From an uncultured Brachyspira sp. (GTDB lineage Bacteria; Spirochaetota; Brachyspiria; Brachyspirales; Brachyspiraceae), in contig NZ_CALXYQ010000019.1 in the NCBI RefSeq assembly GCF_944393015.1, positions 1-52,911 of the forward strand: a stretch of DNA of 52,911 nt, in the 5' to 3' direction. Made by a program: the position numbers and the translations under genes. Positions 43,463 to 52,038 of the stretch are shown here, piece after piece. Every line of letters starts with the position of its first letter. Positions within the stretch are counted from its first letter, which is position 1. A model generated the notes under the pieces. That model saw only the letters and a program-made list of their open reading frames with translations, was not told the origin of the DNA and searched no databases.

Positions 43463-44033
43463 AATACCTTCCTAATTTTTTAGAGATCATAATTAAGTTA
43501 TTATAATCTTTCATGTTGTTTATTAGAATATCGGCATCAAATCTATTATTTTTAACATCTCTTTGCATTTTTAATCTTTTTCTTGCTTCTCTTTCTGAAA
43601 TATTTCTAGTTTTTCTCATTCTTTTGATAATATCAGAAGTTTTTGCATTAACATATATCAAACTGCTGCATATAGAAGGTATTTTACTTCTCATAATGAG
43701 AGCTGCCTCTATAACAACATCTTTATCTGTACTATCAACCATTTCTTTTACTTTATTTTCTATATAAGGATAATTAAGTTCCTGAAGTTTTTTTAATTTT
43801 TTGGCATTACAAAATACTATATCGCCTAGTTTTTTTCTGTCTATATTATTATTTTCATCTAATATAGATGATGAAAATTCTTTGACTATATTATCTTTAT
43901 TTTCAATCAAAGCCTTATGCCCTATCAAATCGGCATCAATATATAATGCATTCATTTCCTTAGCAAGCATTTTAGAAAATGAACTTTTTCCGGAGCATAT
44001 TAGTCCGTATACTCCTACAATATTTCTTTCCAT
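43413..44033 (-). CDS. coaE: Dephospho-CoA kinase
   Basis: CoaE phosphorylates dephospho-CoA, the last step of coenzyme A synthesis. The 206-residue protein has the P-loop VYGLICSGKSSFSK at residues 8-21, ALYIDADLIGH, IDRKKLGDIVF, and the lid-type region TRNISEREARKRLKMQ. The C-terminal end is basic (KSKSKCRRKRRF) and overlaps the SPOR gene. No strong ribosome site is visible; it follows the TPR gene by 19 nt and is probably co-transcribed with it. Confidence 0.9.
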   Translation of the reverse strand: MERNIVGVYGLICSGKSSFSKMLAKEMNALYIDADLIGHKALIENKDNIVKEFSSSILDENNNIDRKKLGDIVFCNAKKLKKLQELNYPYIENKVKEMVDSTDKDVVIEAALIMRSKIPSICSSLIYVNAKTSDIIKRMRKTRNISEREARKRLKMQRDVKNNRFDADILINNMKDYNNLIMISKKLGRYYGVKSKSKCRRKRRFY

Positions 44034-44052
44034 AATTCTTAACTATTTCAAA

Positions 44053-45981
44053 TTAATTAACAGCATTAGTATTAGTGCTTTGAACTGTATTTGTTATATA
44101 AGGCATTACTATTTGATTTAAATTAACTTTATTTAAAAGCCTTCCGTCTATAAGTTTGGCCAAAGAAACATTTTCATCTGCTGTTATAACCTTTATCATA
44201 CCTATAGCACTATTATAACCTCTAGTAGACAAATCAGTTCTAGGAACTGAAGTATCATAAAGAATCAAATTCATATTATTAGTTACACCCTGCATTCTTC
44301 CGGCATTTATGTATATATTATCATTATGAATCTTTATAACCTTTGAATAGAAAGGAATACTATTGTTTACAACTCTTCCTGCCATAACAGCAGCACCCAT
44401 TACCTTTTCTCTGCCTCTAGTCATAACAGTAAAATTAGTAACAACTTTTTCACTCTTAACATCTACTAAATCAAGCATAATAGTAAAAGTATCATTATTC
44501 TGAAAAGCAGAACCTCTTAAAAAATAATCAACATTTCTGCTATTAAGTTCTCTATATAAATCTATTGTATCATAATAATTTGTATACATCTCTAATACTT
44601 TAAATCTTCCGAATTGAGGAAGCACATAAGCTAATGTTTGATATAAAGATGTATTCAAAAATAAAGGACTATCCTTCTGTGCTGTAATAGTATCTGTTAT
44701 AGCAACTGTAAATCCAGGAGTTTCAATATTATACTGTTCTATTCCCCAAGATTTTGAAACTATATTTTTATCTAATTTTCTTTTATAACTATCATATTTG
44801 TATATAATAGATTTTTCTGAAGGGTTAACATTTTTTGCTATTTCTAATTCTTCTAAAGATTTTTCTTCTAATCCCATTCTTCTGTAAACATCTGAAAGCA
44901 TTAATCTAGCATAAGTATTAGCCGGATTTAATTTTAACATATGTTTTAAATATGCCTGAGCTCTTATATTATCTGCAAGTCTTGTATAGTAAGAAGCTAA
45001 ATTTCCATAGTATAAAGCAGCTCTGTCTCTCTCATAATCAGGAGTAGGATTTGTATGAAGCAATACTCTTTCATAAGCAAGTCTTCCAAGTTCATCATCA
45101 GGCTTAGTTCTAAGATAATTTATATATGCATTTTTAGCACGCACATAATTATCAGCACCCTCATAAACATTACCTATATAATAATATTTGTAATTATTTT
45201 GGAATCCTGTATCAGGCATATATTCTAACATAGCTATCGCTTCATCATATCTGCCCAAAGAAATAAATACATTAGCTTTTAATATTTTAGCATCATTATA
45301 ATTTGTATAATAGAATAAAGCATTATTGATTTCATTTAAAGATTTATTATAATCCTTATTTAAATAATAATAATTAGCTAAATGATAATAAGATTCAGCC
45401 ATTCTAGGATTATTAGTCATATTTTCATTGAATAAATTCAAAGCAATTTTATTATCGCCGCTAGCTAGATGCAAATATGCTAAAGCCACAGTAGCTTCAG
45501 GTCTTACTCTGTCAATAACCCTAGCTCTTTCATACATATTCATAGCTGTTTGATAGTATCCGGCTCTTTCACTTAAAACACCTTCACTATAATTAGCTAT
45601 ATAATTTTTACTATCTAATCTTTTTATATCATTAACTGTTATTCTAGCTTCTGAATTTCTATTATTCATAAGCTCCATCATTAATTTTCTTTCAAGTAAT
45701 TTATAACTTCTTGAATGATAACGCTCAGCATCAGCTATTAAAGTTTCAACCATAGCAAAGTTCTCAAGCTTCATATAATTATCTATAAGTAAAAGATATG
45801 AATCTAAATCACTAGGCTTAACATTAAGAGATTCTAATATTCTTATAGAACTTTCATAATTTCTTTCATTATACAATTTCAAAGCATCTTCTACAGTATT
45901 TTGAGCAAATGCATGAAAAGTAAATATTTGAAAAATAAAAAGACTTAATAATAATCTTTTTTTAAAAATATTTTTCTTCAT
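44053..45981 (-). CDS. Exported TPR-repeat protein with FlgT-like C-terminal domain
   Basis: The 642-residue protein has a signal peptide (KRLLLSLFIFQIFTFHAFA) and at least nine tetratricopeptide units between about residues 28 and 400 (ANYSEGVLSERAGYYQTAMN, AESYYHLANYYYLNKDYNKS, AYAYL-like ATVALAYLHLASGD). The rest forms a beta-rich domain near residues 430-560 (YFLRGSAFQNNDTFTIMLDL) and a C-terminal part with SKVIKIHNDNIYINAGRMQG, as in FlgT-C-like domains. It is probably periplasmic and works as a scaffold. It follows ftsZ by 15 nt, so a role near the division site or envelope is possible. Confidence 0.82.
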   Translation of the reverse strand: MKKNIFKKRLLLSLFIFQIFTFHAFAQNTVEDALKLYNERNYESSIRILESLNVKPSDLDSYLLLIDNYMKLENFAMVETLIADAERYHSRSYKLLERKLMMELMNNRNSEARITVNDIKRLDSKNYIANYSEGVLSERAGYYQTAMNMYERARVIDRVRPEATVALAYLHLASGDNKIALNLFNENMTNNPRMAESYYHLANYYYLNKDYNKSLNEINNALFYYTNYNDAKILKANVFISLGRYDEAIAMLEYMPDTGFQNNYKYYYIGNVYEGADNYVRAKNAYINYLRTKPDDELGRLAYERVLLHTNPTPDYERDRAALYYGNLASYYTRLADNIRAQAYLKHMLKLNPANTYARLMLSDVYRRMGLEEKSLEELEIAKNVNPSEKSIIYKYDSYKRKLDKNIVSKSWGIEQYNIETPGFTVAITDTITAQKDSPLFLNTSLYQTLAYVLPQFGRFKVLEMYTNYYDTIDLYRELNSRNVDYFLRGSAFQNNDTFTIMLDLVDVKSEKVVTNFTVMTRGREKVMGAAVMAGRVVNNSIPFYSKVIKIHNDNIYINAGRMQGVTNNMNLILYDTSVPRTDLSTRGYNSAIGMIKVITADENVSLAKLIDGRLLNKVNLNQIVMPYITNTVQSTNTNAVN

Positions 45982-45996
45982 ATTTTAAATAACACC

Positions 45997-48000
45997 TTAT
46001 CTCATAGTATTTCTTGCCTGTATTTGACGTCTCAAAAAAGCAGGTTTTTCCAAATCAGTATCAACTGTATAAGTTTCACCAAATATAGACATTTTAGAAC
46101 CCATTTTATTATGTTTTTCCATATAATCATCTGATACTATATCAAATGGTTTTTTATGATAATCTGAATGAGGATTATTATGCTTCTCTTCATCTTCAAA
46201 ACGCATCTCTTCTGATATTCTTTCTCTTGTTTCATATCTATGAGCATATTCTGAATTATTATTAACTATAGTTCTATTAAATGTTTCTATAACATCATCA
46301 TTTTTATTATAGTTTTCCTCATTACTAATACTGCTTTTACTTTCTTCTTCTATAAAATTATTTTCATTGATATTATTAAATCTATTTGTTTTAGTTATTA
46401 GAGGCTTTTTAAGATTTCTAATATTATTTTCAAATTTATATTCTTTAGTTTCATGAATATCATTATTATTTGATACTAATACCTGTTCTTTAATTTCTTG
46501 TTTTTCTTCCTCTACTACTATTTTATCTGCTGCTTTATTATTTATTATATTAACTGCTTCAACTTCTGTTTTAGTCTGTGCAGTTTCAAGTTCAACTTCT
46601 TTTTCTTCTTCTGGTTCTTTTACTATTGTATTTATATTATCTATTTCGATGATATTTTCAGCTATATTTTTTGATGCTGTTTTACTTTCAGCTATAATCT
46701 TTTCATTGATTTCTACTTTGTTAACTTCTGATTTATTATTAACTTCTACTTTGTTAATTTCTAGTTTATTATTTAATTCTTCTTTATCATTAACTTTTTT
46801 ATCATCAACTTTATTATCAGACTTACTTTCTACAACAGCTTCAGCTCTTTTATTAGTAACTGCATCATTAGAAATATTAGTATTATTATTTATAACTTCA
46901 TCTTTTTTATTAGATGTTACAGACTTATTTATTATATCATTTGCATGTGAATCTACATCTTTATTTTCAGAATCATTTTTTGAATTAGCATCAAATCCTG
47001 TAGCAACTATTGTAACGATGATTTCATCTTTAATATCTTCTTTAGGACAAACACCTATTTTTATATTAGCATTATCATTAGCATAATTATTGATGATTTT
47101 ACTAGCTTCTCTATACTCTTTCATAGCAAAATCTTTAGGACAAACTATATTAGCAAGTATACCTCTAGCATTTTTGATACTAGAAACATCTAAAAGAGGA
47201 TTTTCAAATGCATTAGTTATAGCCTTTTGAAGTCTGTCATCGCCTTTACCTACTCCTATACCTAAATGAGCTCTTCCATTAGATAAAGAAATCATAGTTT
47301 TAACATCGGCAAAGTCAACATTGATGAATCCTGTTTGAGTGATTATATCAGATATACCTTGCACGCCCTGACGAAGTATATCATCTACTACAGATAAAGC
47401 TTCTTCATAGCTGTAATCGTCCATATCAACCATATCATAAAGGTTTTCATTAGGTATTATGATAAGAGAGTCCACTACTGTAAGCATTTTATCTATACCA
47501 GATTCAGCACGGCTCATTTTTAATTTACCTTCGTATTCAAAAGGTTTAGTAACAACACCTATAGTTAAAGCTCCAGCCTTTTTAGCAGCTTCAGCAACTA
47601 CCGGACTTGCTCCTGTTCCTGTACCGCCTCCGAAACTGCTGGCAATAAATACCAAATTAGCTCCGCTTACAACTTCCTCTATATTAGCAATATCTTCTCT
47701 AGCAGCTTCAGCACCTTTATCTGGATCTGTACCTGCTCCCAAACCTTGAGTTACTCTGTCTCCCAAAACTATTCTTGTAGAAGCATTAGAACGAGATAAT
47801 GCCTGAGCATCTGTATTCATGGCAATAAACTCTACATCTTTTAAACCTTCTTCTATCATTCTGTTTACAGCATTACATCCGCCGTTTCCGACTCCTATTA
47901 CTTTTATTACTGTATCCAATGATGAAGAATCATTCTTAAATGCCATTTTTTCGCTCCCTTTCATATTATCTGCCAATTGTATGCGATAGTTAGGATTCAT
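45997..48000 (-). CDS. ftsZ: Cell-division protein FtsZ with very long linker
   Basis: FtsZ is the tubulin-like GTPase that forms the division ring. The GTPase core has GVGNGGCNAVNRM, the signature GGGTGTGASPVVA (Ser in place of the common Ala), and the T7 loop NVDFADVKTMI. After about residue 345 comes a linker of about 300 residues, rich in Asn, Lys, Glu, Val and Ser, with repeats such as NKVEVNNKSEVNKVEIN. The end KPAFLRRQIQAR is the conserved C-terminal peptide that binds FtsA and ZipA-like partners. Start 48000 has AAGGGGAG upstream; an internal ATG at 47946 also has AAAGGGAG and would give a typical short N-terminus. Confidence 0.95.
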   Translation of the reverse strand: MNPNYRIQLADNMKGSEKMAFKNDSSSLDTVIKVIGVGNGGCNAVNRMIEEGLKDVEFIAMNTDAQALSRSNASTRIVLGDRVTQGLGAGTDPDKGAEAAREDIANIEEVVSGANLVFIASSFGGGTGTGASPVVAEAAKKAGALTIGVVTKPFEYEGKLKMSRAESGIDKMLTVVDSLIIIPNENLYDMVDMDDYSYEEALSVVDDILRQGVQGISDIITQTGFINVDFADVKTMISLSNGRAHLGIGVGKGDDRLQKAITNAFENPLLDVSSIKNARGILANIVCPKDFAMKEYREASKIINNYANDNANIKIGVCPKEDIKDEIIVTIVATGFDANSKNDSENKDVDSHANDIINKSVTSNKKDEVINNNTNISNDAVTNKRAEAVVESKSDNKVDDKKVNDKEELNNKLEINKVEVNNKSEVNKVEINEKIIAESKTASKNIAENIIEIDNINTIVKEPEEEKEVELETAQTKTEVEAVNIINNKAADKIVVEEEKQEIKEQVLVSNNNDIHETKEYKFENNIRNLKKPLITKTNRFNNINENNFIEEESKSSISNEENYNKNDDVIETFNRTIVNNNSEYAHRYETRERISEEMRFEDEEKHNNPHSDYHKKPFDIVSDDYMEKHNKMGSKMSIFGETYTVDTDLEKPAFLRRQIQARNTMR

Positions 48001-48303
48001 TGCAGCTCCCCTTGCTATATTTAGAATTTTTAATAAAAATTTCTTTAAATTAAAAATAAATTTATAATAAACATATTTCAATAAACATAATTATATTAAC
48101 ATAATTGTCAAATTCTGCAAGTAGTAAAAATAAAAAAAATATGTTATTATGTTAATCGGATTTTTTTTACTTTTAATTATAAAAAATATTATGTTAATTG
48201 ATTTTTATTGTTTGTATTATTCTTATTTTAAATATATACTAATAGATAACTAATATTACTTATAATAACAATAAAACAACAATAATATACAAAGAGAATA
48301 TTT
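48001..48303. other. Divergent promoter gap between ftsZ and mtaB
   Basis: This 303-nt AT-rich gap separates divergent genes. For ftsZ, TTGACA (minus strand, 48106-48111) has TATGTT 17 nt further, a fair promoter. For mtaB no clear promoter is seen; its ribosome site AGAGAA is at the right end. No repeats or RNA structures were recognised. Confidence 0.4.
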
Positions 48304-49557
48304 ATGAATATACATATACATACTTTTGGATGCCGACTCAATCAATATGAAAGTGAGAAAATATCTTATGAATTAAAAAATTTAGGTGCAAATATAACTG
48401 AATTAGACAATGCAGAGGCTATAGCTATAAATACATGCACTGTTACTAATGACAGTGATAAAAAACTTATGTCATATTTAGAAAAATTGGGTGATATAGA
48501 AAATAAAAAAGTATTTCTAATAGGATGTTATGTTTCAAAAAAAGATAAAGATTCTTCTATATTTAAAGATAATATTGTACTAATACCAAATGAAAAGAAA
48601 GAAGAGGCCTCTGAAATAATATTCAATACTTTACATAATAATTCCAACAATAAAATAGACAATCCAATATTCTTTCCTCAGGAACAGAGCAGAGCCTATT
48701 TAAAAATACAGGACGGATGCAATGTTTTTTGTACTTATTGTATAGTATCAAGAGTACGCGGAAGTCATAGAAGTGTTGAGCCTTCAAAAATATATGATGC
48801 TGTAAAAATGGCTAATGATTACAACTATAAAGAAATTGTTCTAACAGGCTTAAATCTTGGTTCATACAACTATAATAATGAAATAAACTTCAGAAAAATA
48901 CTGCAAAATATACTAGAACATTCATCTAAATATGGTATAAGAATAAGACTTTCATCTATTGAGCCTATTTATTTTGATGATGAGCTTATAAGCCTATTTA
49001 AAAATGATGATATACTTTGTCCGCATGCTCATATACCTTTACAGTCTGGAAGCAATAAAATATTAAAACTTATGAACAGAAGATACACAAGGGAAGATTA
49101 TCTAAATATCACAGAAAAACTGTATAAAACTAATTCAAATATGTCTATAAGCAGTGATGTAATGGTTGGCTTTCCTCATGAAGATAATAATGACTTTAAT
49201 GATACTTATGATTTATGCGAAAAGTCAAAATTTATAAAGATTCACATATTCAGATATTCTAACAGAGAAAATACTCCTTCATCAAAGATGGATAATCAAG
49301 TGGGATACAGAGCTAAATTAAAAAGAGCTAAAATACTCAATGATTTAAATAACAAACTTAAAGATTCATATTACAAAAATGCTGAAGGAAGAAATTTAAA
49401 AATGGTAATAGAAAAAGCCTTACAAGATAACAACTATATTGGAACTAGTGCTGAATATTTAAAATGCAAGCTTCATAGTCAAAATGCCCTAAACAAAAAG
49501 GAGCTTGTATCAGCAAAGGCATTGAAATATGAAGGCGGTATTATGTTTTGTGAGTAA
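48304..49557 (+). CDS. mtaB: tRNA methylthiotransferase MtaB-like
   Basis: This radical SAM enzyme adds a methylthio group to threonylcarbamoyl-adenosine 37 in tRNAs. The 417-residue protein starts with the UPF0004 domain (HTFGCRLNQYESEKI, Cys in INTCTVTNDSDKK and LIGCYVS), then the radical SAM CX3CX2C motif DGCNVFCTYCIVSRVRG at about 138-154, and ends with a TRAM-like region (GRNLKMVIEKA). Motif style fits MtaB better than MiaB or RimO. The ribosome site is AGAGAATATTT, weak. Confidence 0.92.
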   Translation: MNIHIHTFGCRLNQYESEKISYELKNLGANITELDNAEAIAINTCTVTNDSDKKLMSYLEKLGDIENKKVFLIGCYVSKKDKDSSIFKDNIVLIPNEKKEEASEIIFNTLHNNSNNKIDNPIFFPQEQSRAYLKIQDGCNVFCTYCIVSRVRGSHRSVEPSKIYDAVKMANDYNYKEIVLTGLNLGSYNYNNEINFRKILQNILEHSSKYGIRIRLSSIEPIYFDDELISLFKNDDILCPHAHIPLQSGSNKILKLMNRRYTREDYLNITEKLYKTNSNMSISSDVMVGFPHEDNNDFNDTYDLCEKSKFIKIHIFRYSNRENTPSSKMDNQVGYRAKLKRAKILNDLNNKLKDSYYKNAEGRNLKMVIEKALQDNNYIGTSAEYLKCKLHSQNALNKKELVSAKALKYEGGIMFCE

Positions 49558-49562
49558 ATATA

Positions 49563-50486
49563 TTAACAAAAAAATAAATTGCCTTTCCAATTATTTATTA
49601 TACCTATATCGCTTATTAATGCTTTATTCTTTAATATCTTATTATTTGATATATTATTAATCATATTATATATACTTTGTATAATAGGAAGTGTAAATTC
49701 TGTATAAATATCAGAAACTTTTACAATGTATTCCAATGTTACTATAAAATTGAATAAATGAGAATTTGAAAGTAATTTCCAATCATAATTACTATTAAGT
49801 ATAATATTTTTAGGTATAATGGGAGGATTTAATAATTGTCTGCATAGAATTCTTGAGTGATGCACAGATCTATTTCTTATTTCAGTTATAGCAAATAACC
49901 AACTTTTTAAATATTTATAATGGTACAAATTCATATTATTAGTTATTAAAGTTTGTAATTTTCTTTCAGAAGAAGAATAAAATTTTGATAATGTACCAAG
50001 ACTCATTATTTCTACACTTATCCAGATTGGTATTTTAGGATAATTTAAATATTCATTTTTATAGTGGTTAATGAATATCTCTTTTGAACGTTCAACTTCT
50101 TTATTTATTTCATTATTTACATTATAATATTTCATTAAATTATAATTAGCAAATGGATCATTATTATATACATCTAAAAAATTTCTAGATATAATATTTC
50201 TCATAAATATTTCTATATAAGAAATGCAAGAAAATAAAAGCTGTCTTATTTGTACATCATATTTAAAAACTTCAAATATCTCTTCAAAAGTAGTATTATT
50301 TGAAAAATTATGAGTTCTTTTATTTGATTTATCTTCAAATATATAAGTATATCCGCTAAAATTATAATAATTTAATTTTTCTAAAACAGTCTTAGCATAA
50401 TTTATATCTTTTATTATTAAACCTCTAGATTGAAGTAACTTTATTTGATCATTAATTGATAAAGCTGGTTTATTATAATCTTTCAT
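49563..50486 (-). CDS. Abi_2 (AbiD/AbiF-type) HEPN protein, candidate phage-defence effector
   Basis: The 307-residue protein fits the Abi_2 family of abortive-infection proteins: KPALSINDQIKLLQSRGLII at the start, LEKLNYYNFSGYTYIF, YDVQIRQLLFSCISYIEIFM and the HEPN-type RNase motif EIRNRSVHHSRI (R204 and H209, RX4H). HEPN proteins of this kind cut RNA. The start at 50486 follows the hairpin RNA; a longer reading to 50546 would translate through that hairpin and begin inside the -10 box. No ribosome binding site is visible ahead of the ATG (TTTTTATTT), so expression may be limited by terminator read-through. It is divergent from the SMI1/KNR4 gene. Confidence 0.87.
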   Translation of the reverse strand: MKDYNKPALSINDQIKLLQSRGLIIKDINYAKTVLEKLNYYNFSGYTYIFEDKSNKRTHNFSNNTTFEEIFEVFKYDVQIRQLLFSCISYIEIFMRNIISRNFLDVYNNDPFANYNLMKYYNVNNEINKEVERSKEIFINHYKNEYLNYPKIPIWISVEIMSLGTLSKFYSSSERKLQTLITNNMNLYHYKYLKSWLFAITEIRNRSVHHSRILCRQLLNPPIIPKNIILNSNYDWKLLSNSHLFNFIVTLEYIVKVSDIYTEFTLPIIQSIYNMINNISNNKILKNKALISDIGIINNWKGNLFFC

Positions 50487-50538
50487 AAATAAAAAGCCCG
50501 CAGAGTGAGCTACCAAAGGTAAGCCCTGCGGTACGATC
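50487..50538 (-). ncRNA. Small structured RNA upstream of the Abi gene (abiF-RNA-like)
   Basis: On the minus strand a promoter (TTGACT, 16 nt, TATAAT) leads to an RNA of about 50 nt which starts near GATCGTACCGCAGG. CCGCAG (50526-50531) pairs with CTGCGG (50498-50503), and inside GCTTACC pairs with GGTAGC with one bulge. TTTTTATTT then follows, so the hairpin is also an intrinsic terminator, and the Abi ATG is next. A conserved structured RNA upstream of abiF-type genes has been described by comparative genomics; this fits in position, but I could not compare it with the motif model. Confidence 0.6.
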
Positions 50539-50544
50539 AAATAC

Positions 50545-50618
50545 ATTATAACAAAATATATTATAAAGTCAAATAAAGTAATTTAATAATTTGACTTTAT
50601 GTATTCAAAATGTATAAT
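50545..50618. promoter_or_regulatory. Mirror-image divergent promoters (Abi RNA and SMI1 gene)
   Basis: Minus strand: TTGACT (50567-50572), 16 nt, TATAAT (50545-50550). Plus strand: TTGACT (50591-50596), 16 nt, TATAAT (50613-50618). The two -35 regions form a 10-bp inverted repeat (AAAGTCAAAT with ATTTGACTTT) which could also be an operator. The plus-strand -10 box lies 6 nt before the ATG of the SMI1 gene. Confidence 0.7.
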
Positions 50619-50624
50619 TAATTA

Positions 50625-52022
50625 ATGAGCAATAAAAATAAAGATCTTAATAATAAAAGAAAACAAAATATTTTAAATCTCATAAATAAATGCAAAGAAA
50701 CAGATAAAAACTTCAAACAATTTGCATCAGAAAGTCATAAATATAAATTAAATCCTCCTATAAATAAAAATAAAGTTATAGAATTAGAAAATAAATATGA
50801 ATTCAAACTTCCTGAAGATTATTTTTGGTTTATAACAGAGGTTGGAAATGGAGGTGCTTGTCATGGCTACAGTATGGATAAATTTGAAGATATGGATTTT
50901 GGTTATTTGAAATATGATAACAGAATTGATTTAATGATAGAATATTCAAAAAAGGTAAATGAAGGAAATGCTAACGATATAGAAGATATAGACTTTGAAT
51001 ATTACGGAATATTGAGATTTGGCACTTTAGGCTGTTCTTCATCTATAGGTTTAATAGTAACAGGCGAAAATAGAGGAAAAGTTGTTTATTATGATGATGA
51101 GTTCTATGAAGAGCCTTTTATAACTTGTTATGATAATTTTGTTGACTATTATGAAAATTGGGCTTTGGAAACTTCTCTTGATTATAATATGGGTTCTTTT
51201 GGGATAAGATTAAAATTTGAAATTGATGATTTAATTAAATACTATTATGATATATTAAATAATAATAAAAAAGAAGATAATATTATAAATAAACAAAGTA
51301 TTATAACAACGATGCATAAATACAAATCATTAGAAGAAAAATATTTAAATGAAATATATGATTTATACAATTTGGAAAAAGATGAAAATTATAAATTAAA
51401 ATTTGCTGTTTTATTAATAAATCATAATTATAAAAATATAGAAAAAAATATAAAAGAAGCATTTCAAAATAAAGATATTATAGATTCTTATGTTAAAGTT
51501 TTATATTTAAAAGTTCATGCGGACACTGATTTGTATGTAGGTAATTTTAAAAAAGAAATTTTTGATTGGACAGATGAAATAAAATCAGCATTGGAATATT
51601 ATAAAAAGTTAACTAACGAAGAAAATAAAACAAATAATTACAGACTTCTTATTGATATGGCTTTATATCTCTATAAAAATAATTTAATCGATTTTAAAGA
51701 ATTTGATATATTTATTAATAATAGAAACTCTACTATATTATATATTCTCTCTATAAATACTTTAGAAAATGATAATATATTCAATATTTACATAAATGAA
51801 TTTGTAGAAAGCTGTTCAAATAAAGATGCTCATCAAATAAGAAATACAATTGCATATTTAGAAAATATTTTAAAAAATAATAAAAAATATAAAAAAGAAA
51901 TAACAAACACAATAAAAACAGAATATCAAAAATTATTAGAATATTATAAAATCAATGAGCCAAAAGATGAATCTATAATACATTTTATAAATAACACTTC
52001 AAAAAGAATATTTAATTATTAA
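50625..52022 (+). CDS. SMI1/KNR4-domain protein
   Basis: The 465-residue protein has an N-terminal SMI1/KNR4 domain (about residues 50-185): VIELENKYEFKLPEDYFWFI, TEVGNGGACHGYS, YGILRFGTLGCSSSIGLIVT, GKVVYYDDEFYEEPF. Such domains are common in immunity proteins of contact-dependent toxin systems and in cell-wall regulators. The rest is helical, Lys/Asn-rich, with a HEAT-like feel and no recognised motif. No Shine-Dalgarno sequence is present; TATAAT lies 6 nt before the ATG, so the mRNA is probably leaderless. The DUF285 gene follows after 16 nt. Confidence 0.85.
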   Translation: MSNKNKDLNNKRKQNILNLINKCKETDKNFKQFASESHKYKLNPPINKNKVIELENKYEFKLPEDYFWFITEVGNGGACHGYSMDKFEDMDFGYLKYDNRIDLMIEYSKKVNEGNANDIEDIDFEYYGILRFGTLGCSSSIGLIVTGENRGKVVYYDDEFYEEPFITCYDNFVDYYENWALETSLDYNMGSFGIRLKFEIDDLIKYYYDILNNNKKEDNIINKQSIITTMHKYKSLEEKYLNEIYDLYNLEKDENYKLKFAVLLINHNYKNIEKNIKEAFQNKDIIDSYVKVLYLKVHADTDLYVGNFKKEIFDWTDEIKSALEYYKKLTNEENKTNNYRLLIDMALYLYKNNLIDFKEFDIFINNRNSTILYILSINTLENDNIFNIYINEFVESCSNKDAHQIRNTIAYLENILKNNKKYKKEITNTIKTEYQKLLEYYKINEPKDESIIHFINNTSKRIFNY

Positions 52023-52038
52023 TATTATAGGAGTAAAT

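Noticed and set aside
43801-44121. 106-codon plus-strand ORF opposite coaE and the TPR gene end
   Set aside because: Antisense to well-supported genes, no ribosome site.
46649-47086. 145-codon plus-strand ORF opposite ftsZ
   Set aside because: It is the antisense shadow of the biased ftsZ linker codons; the protein is low-complexity Ser/Leu.
50487-50546. Extended Abi start at 50546
   Set aside because: The ATG overlaps the -10 box and the extra 20 codons would be the hairpin RNA; family proteins start near the downstream ATG.
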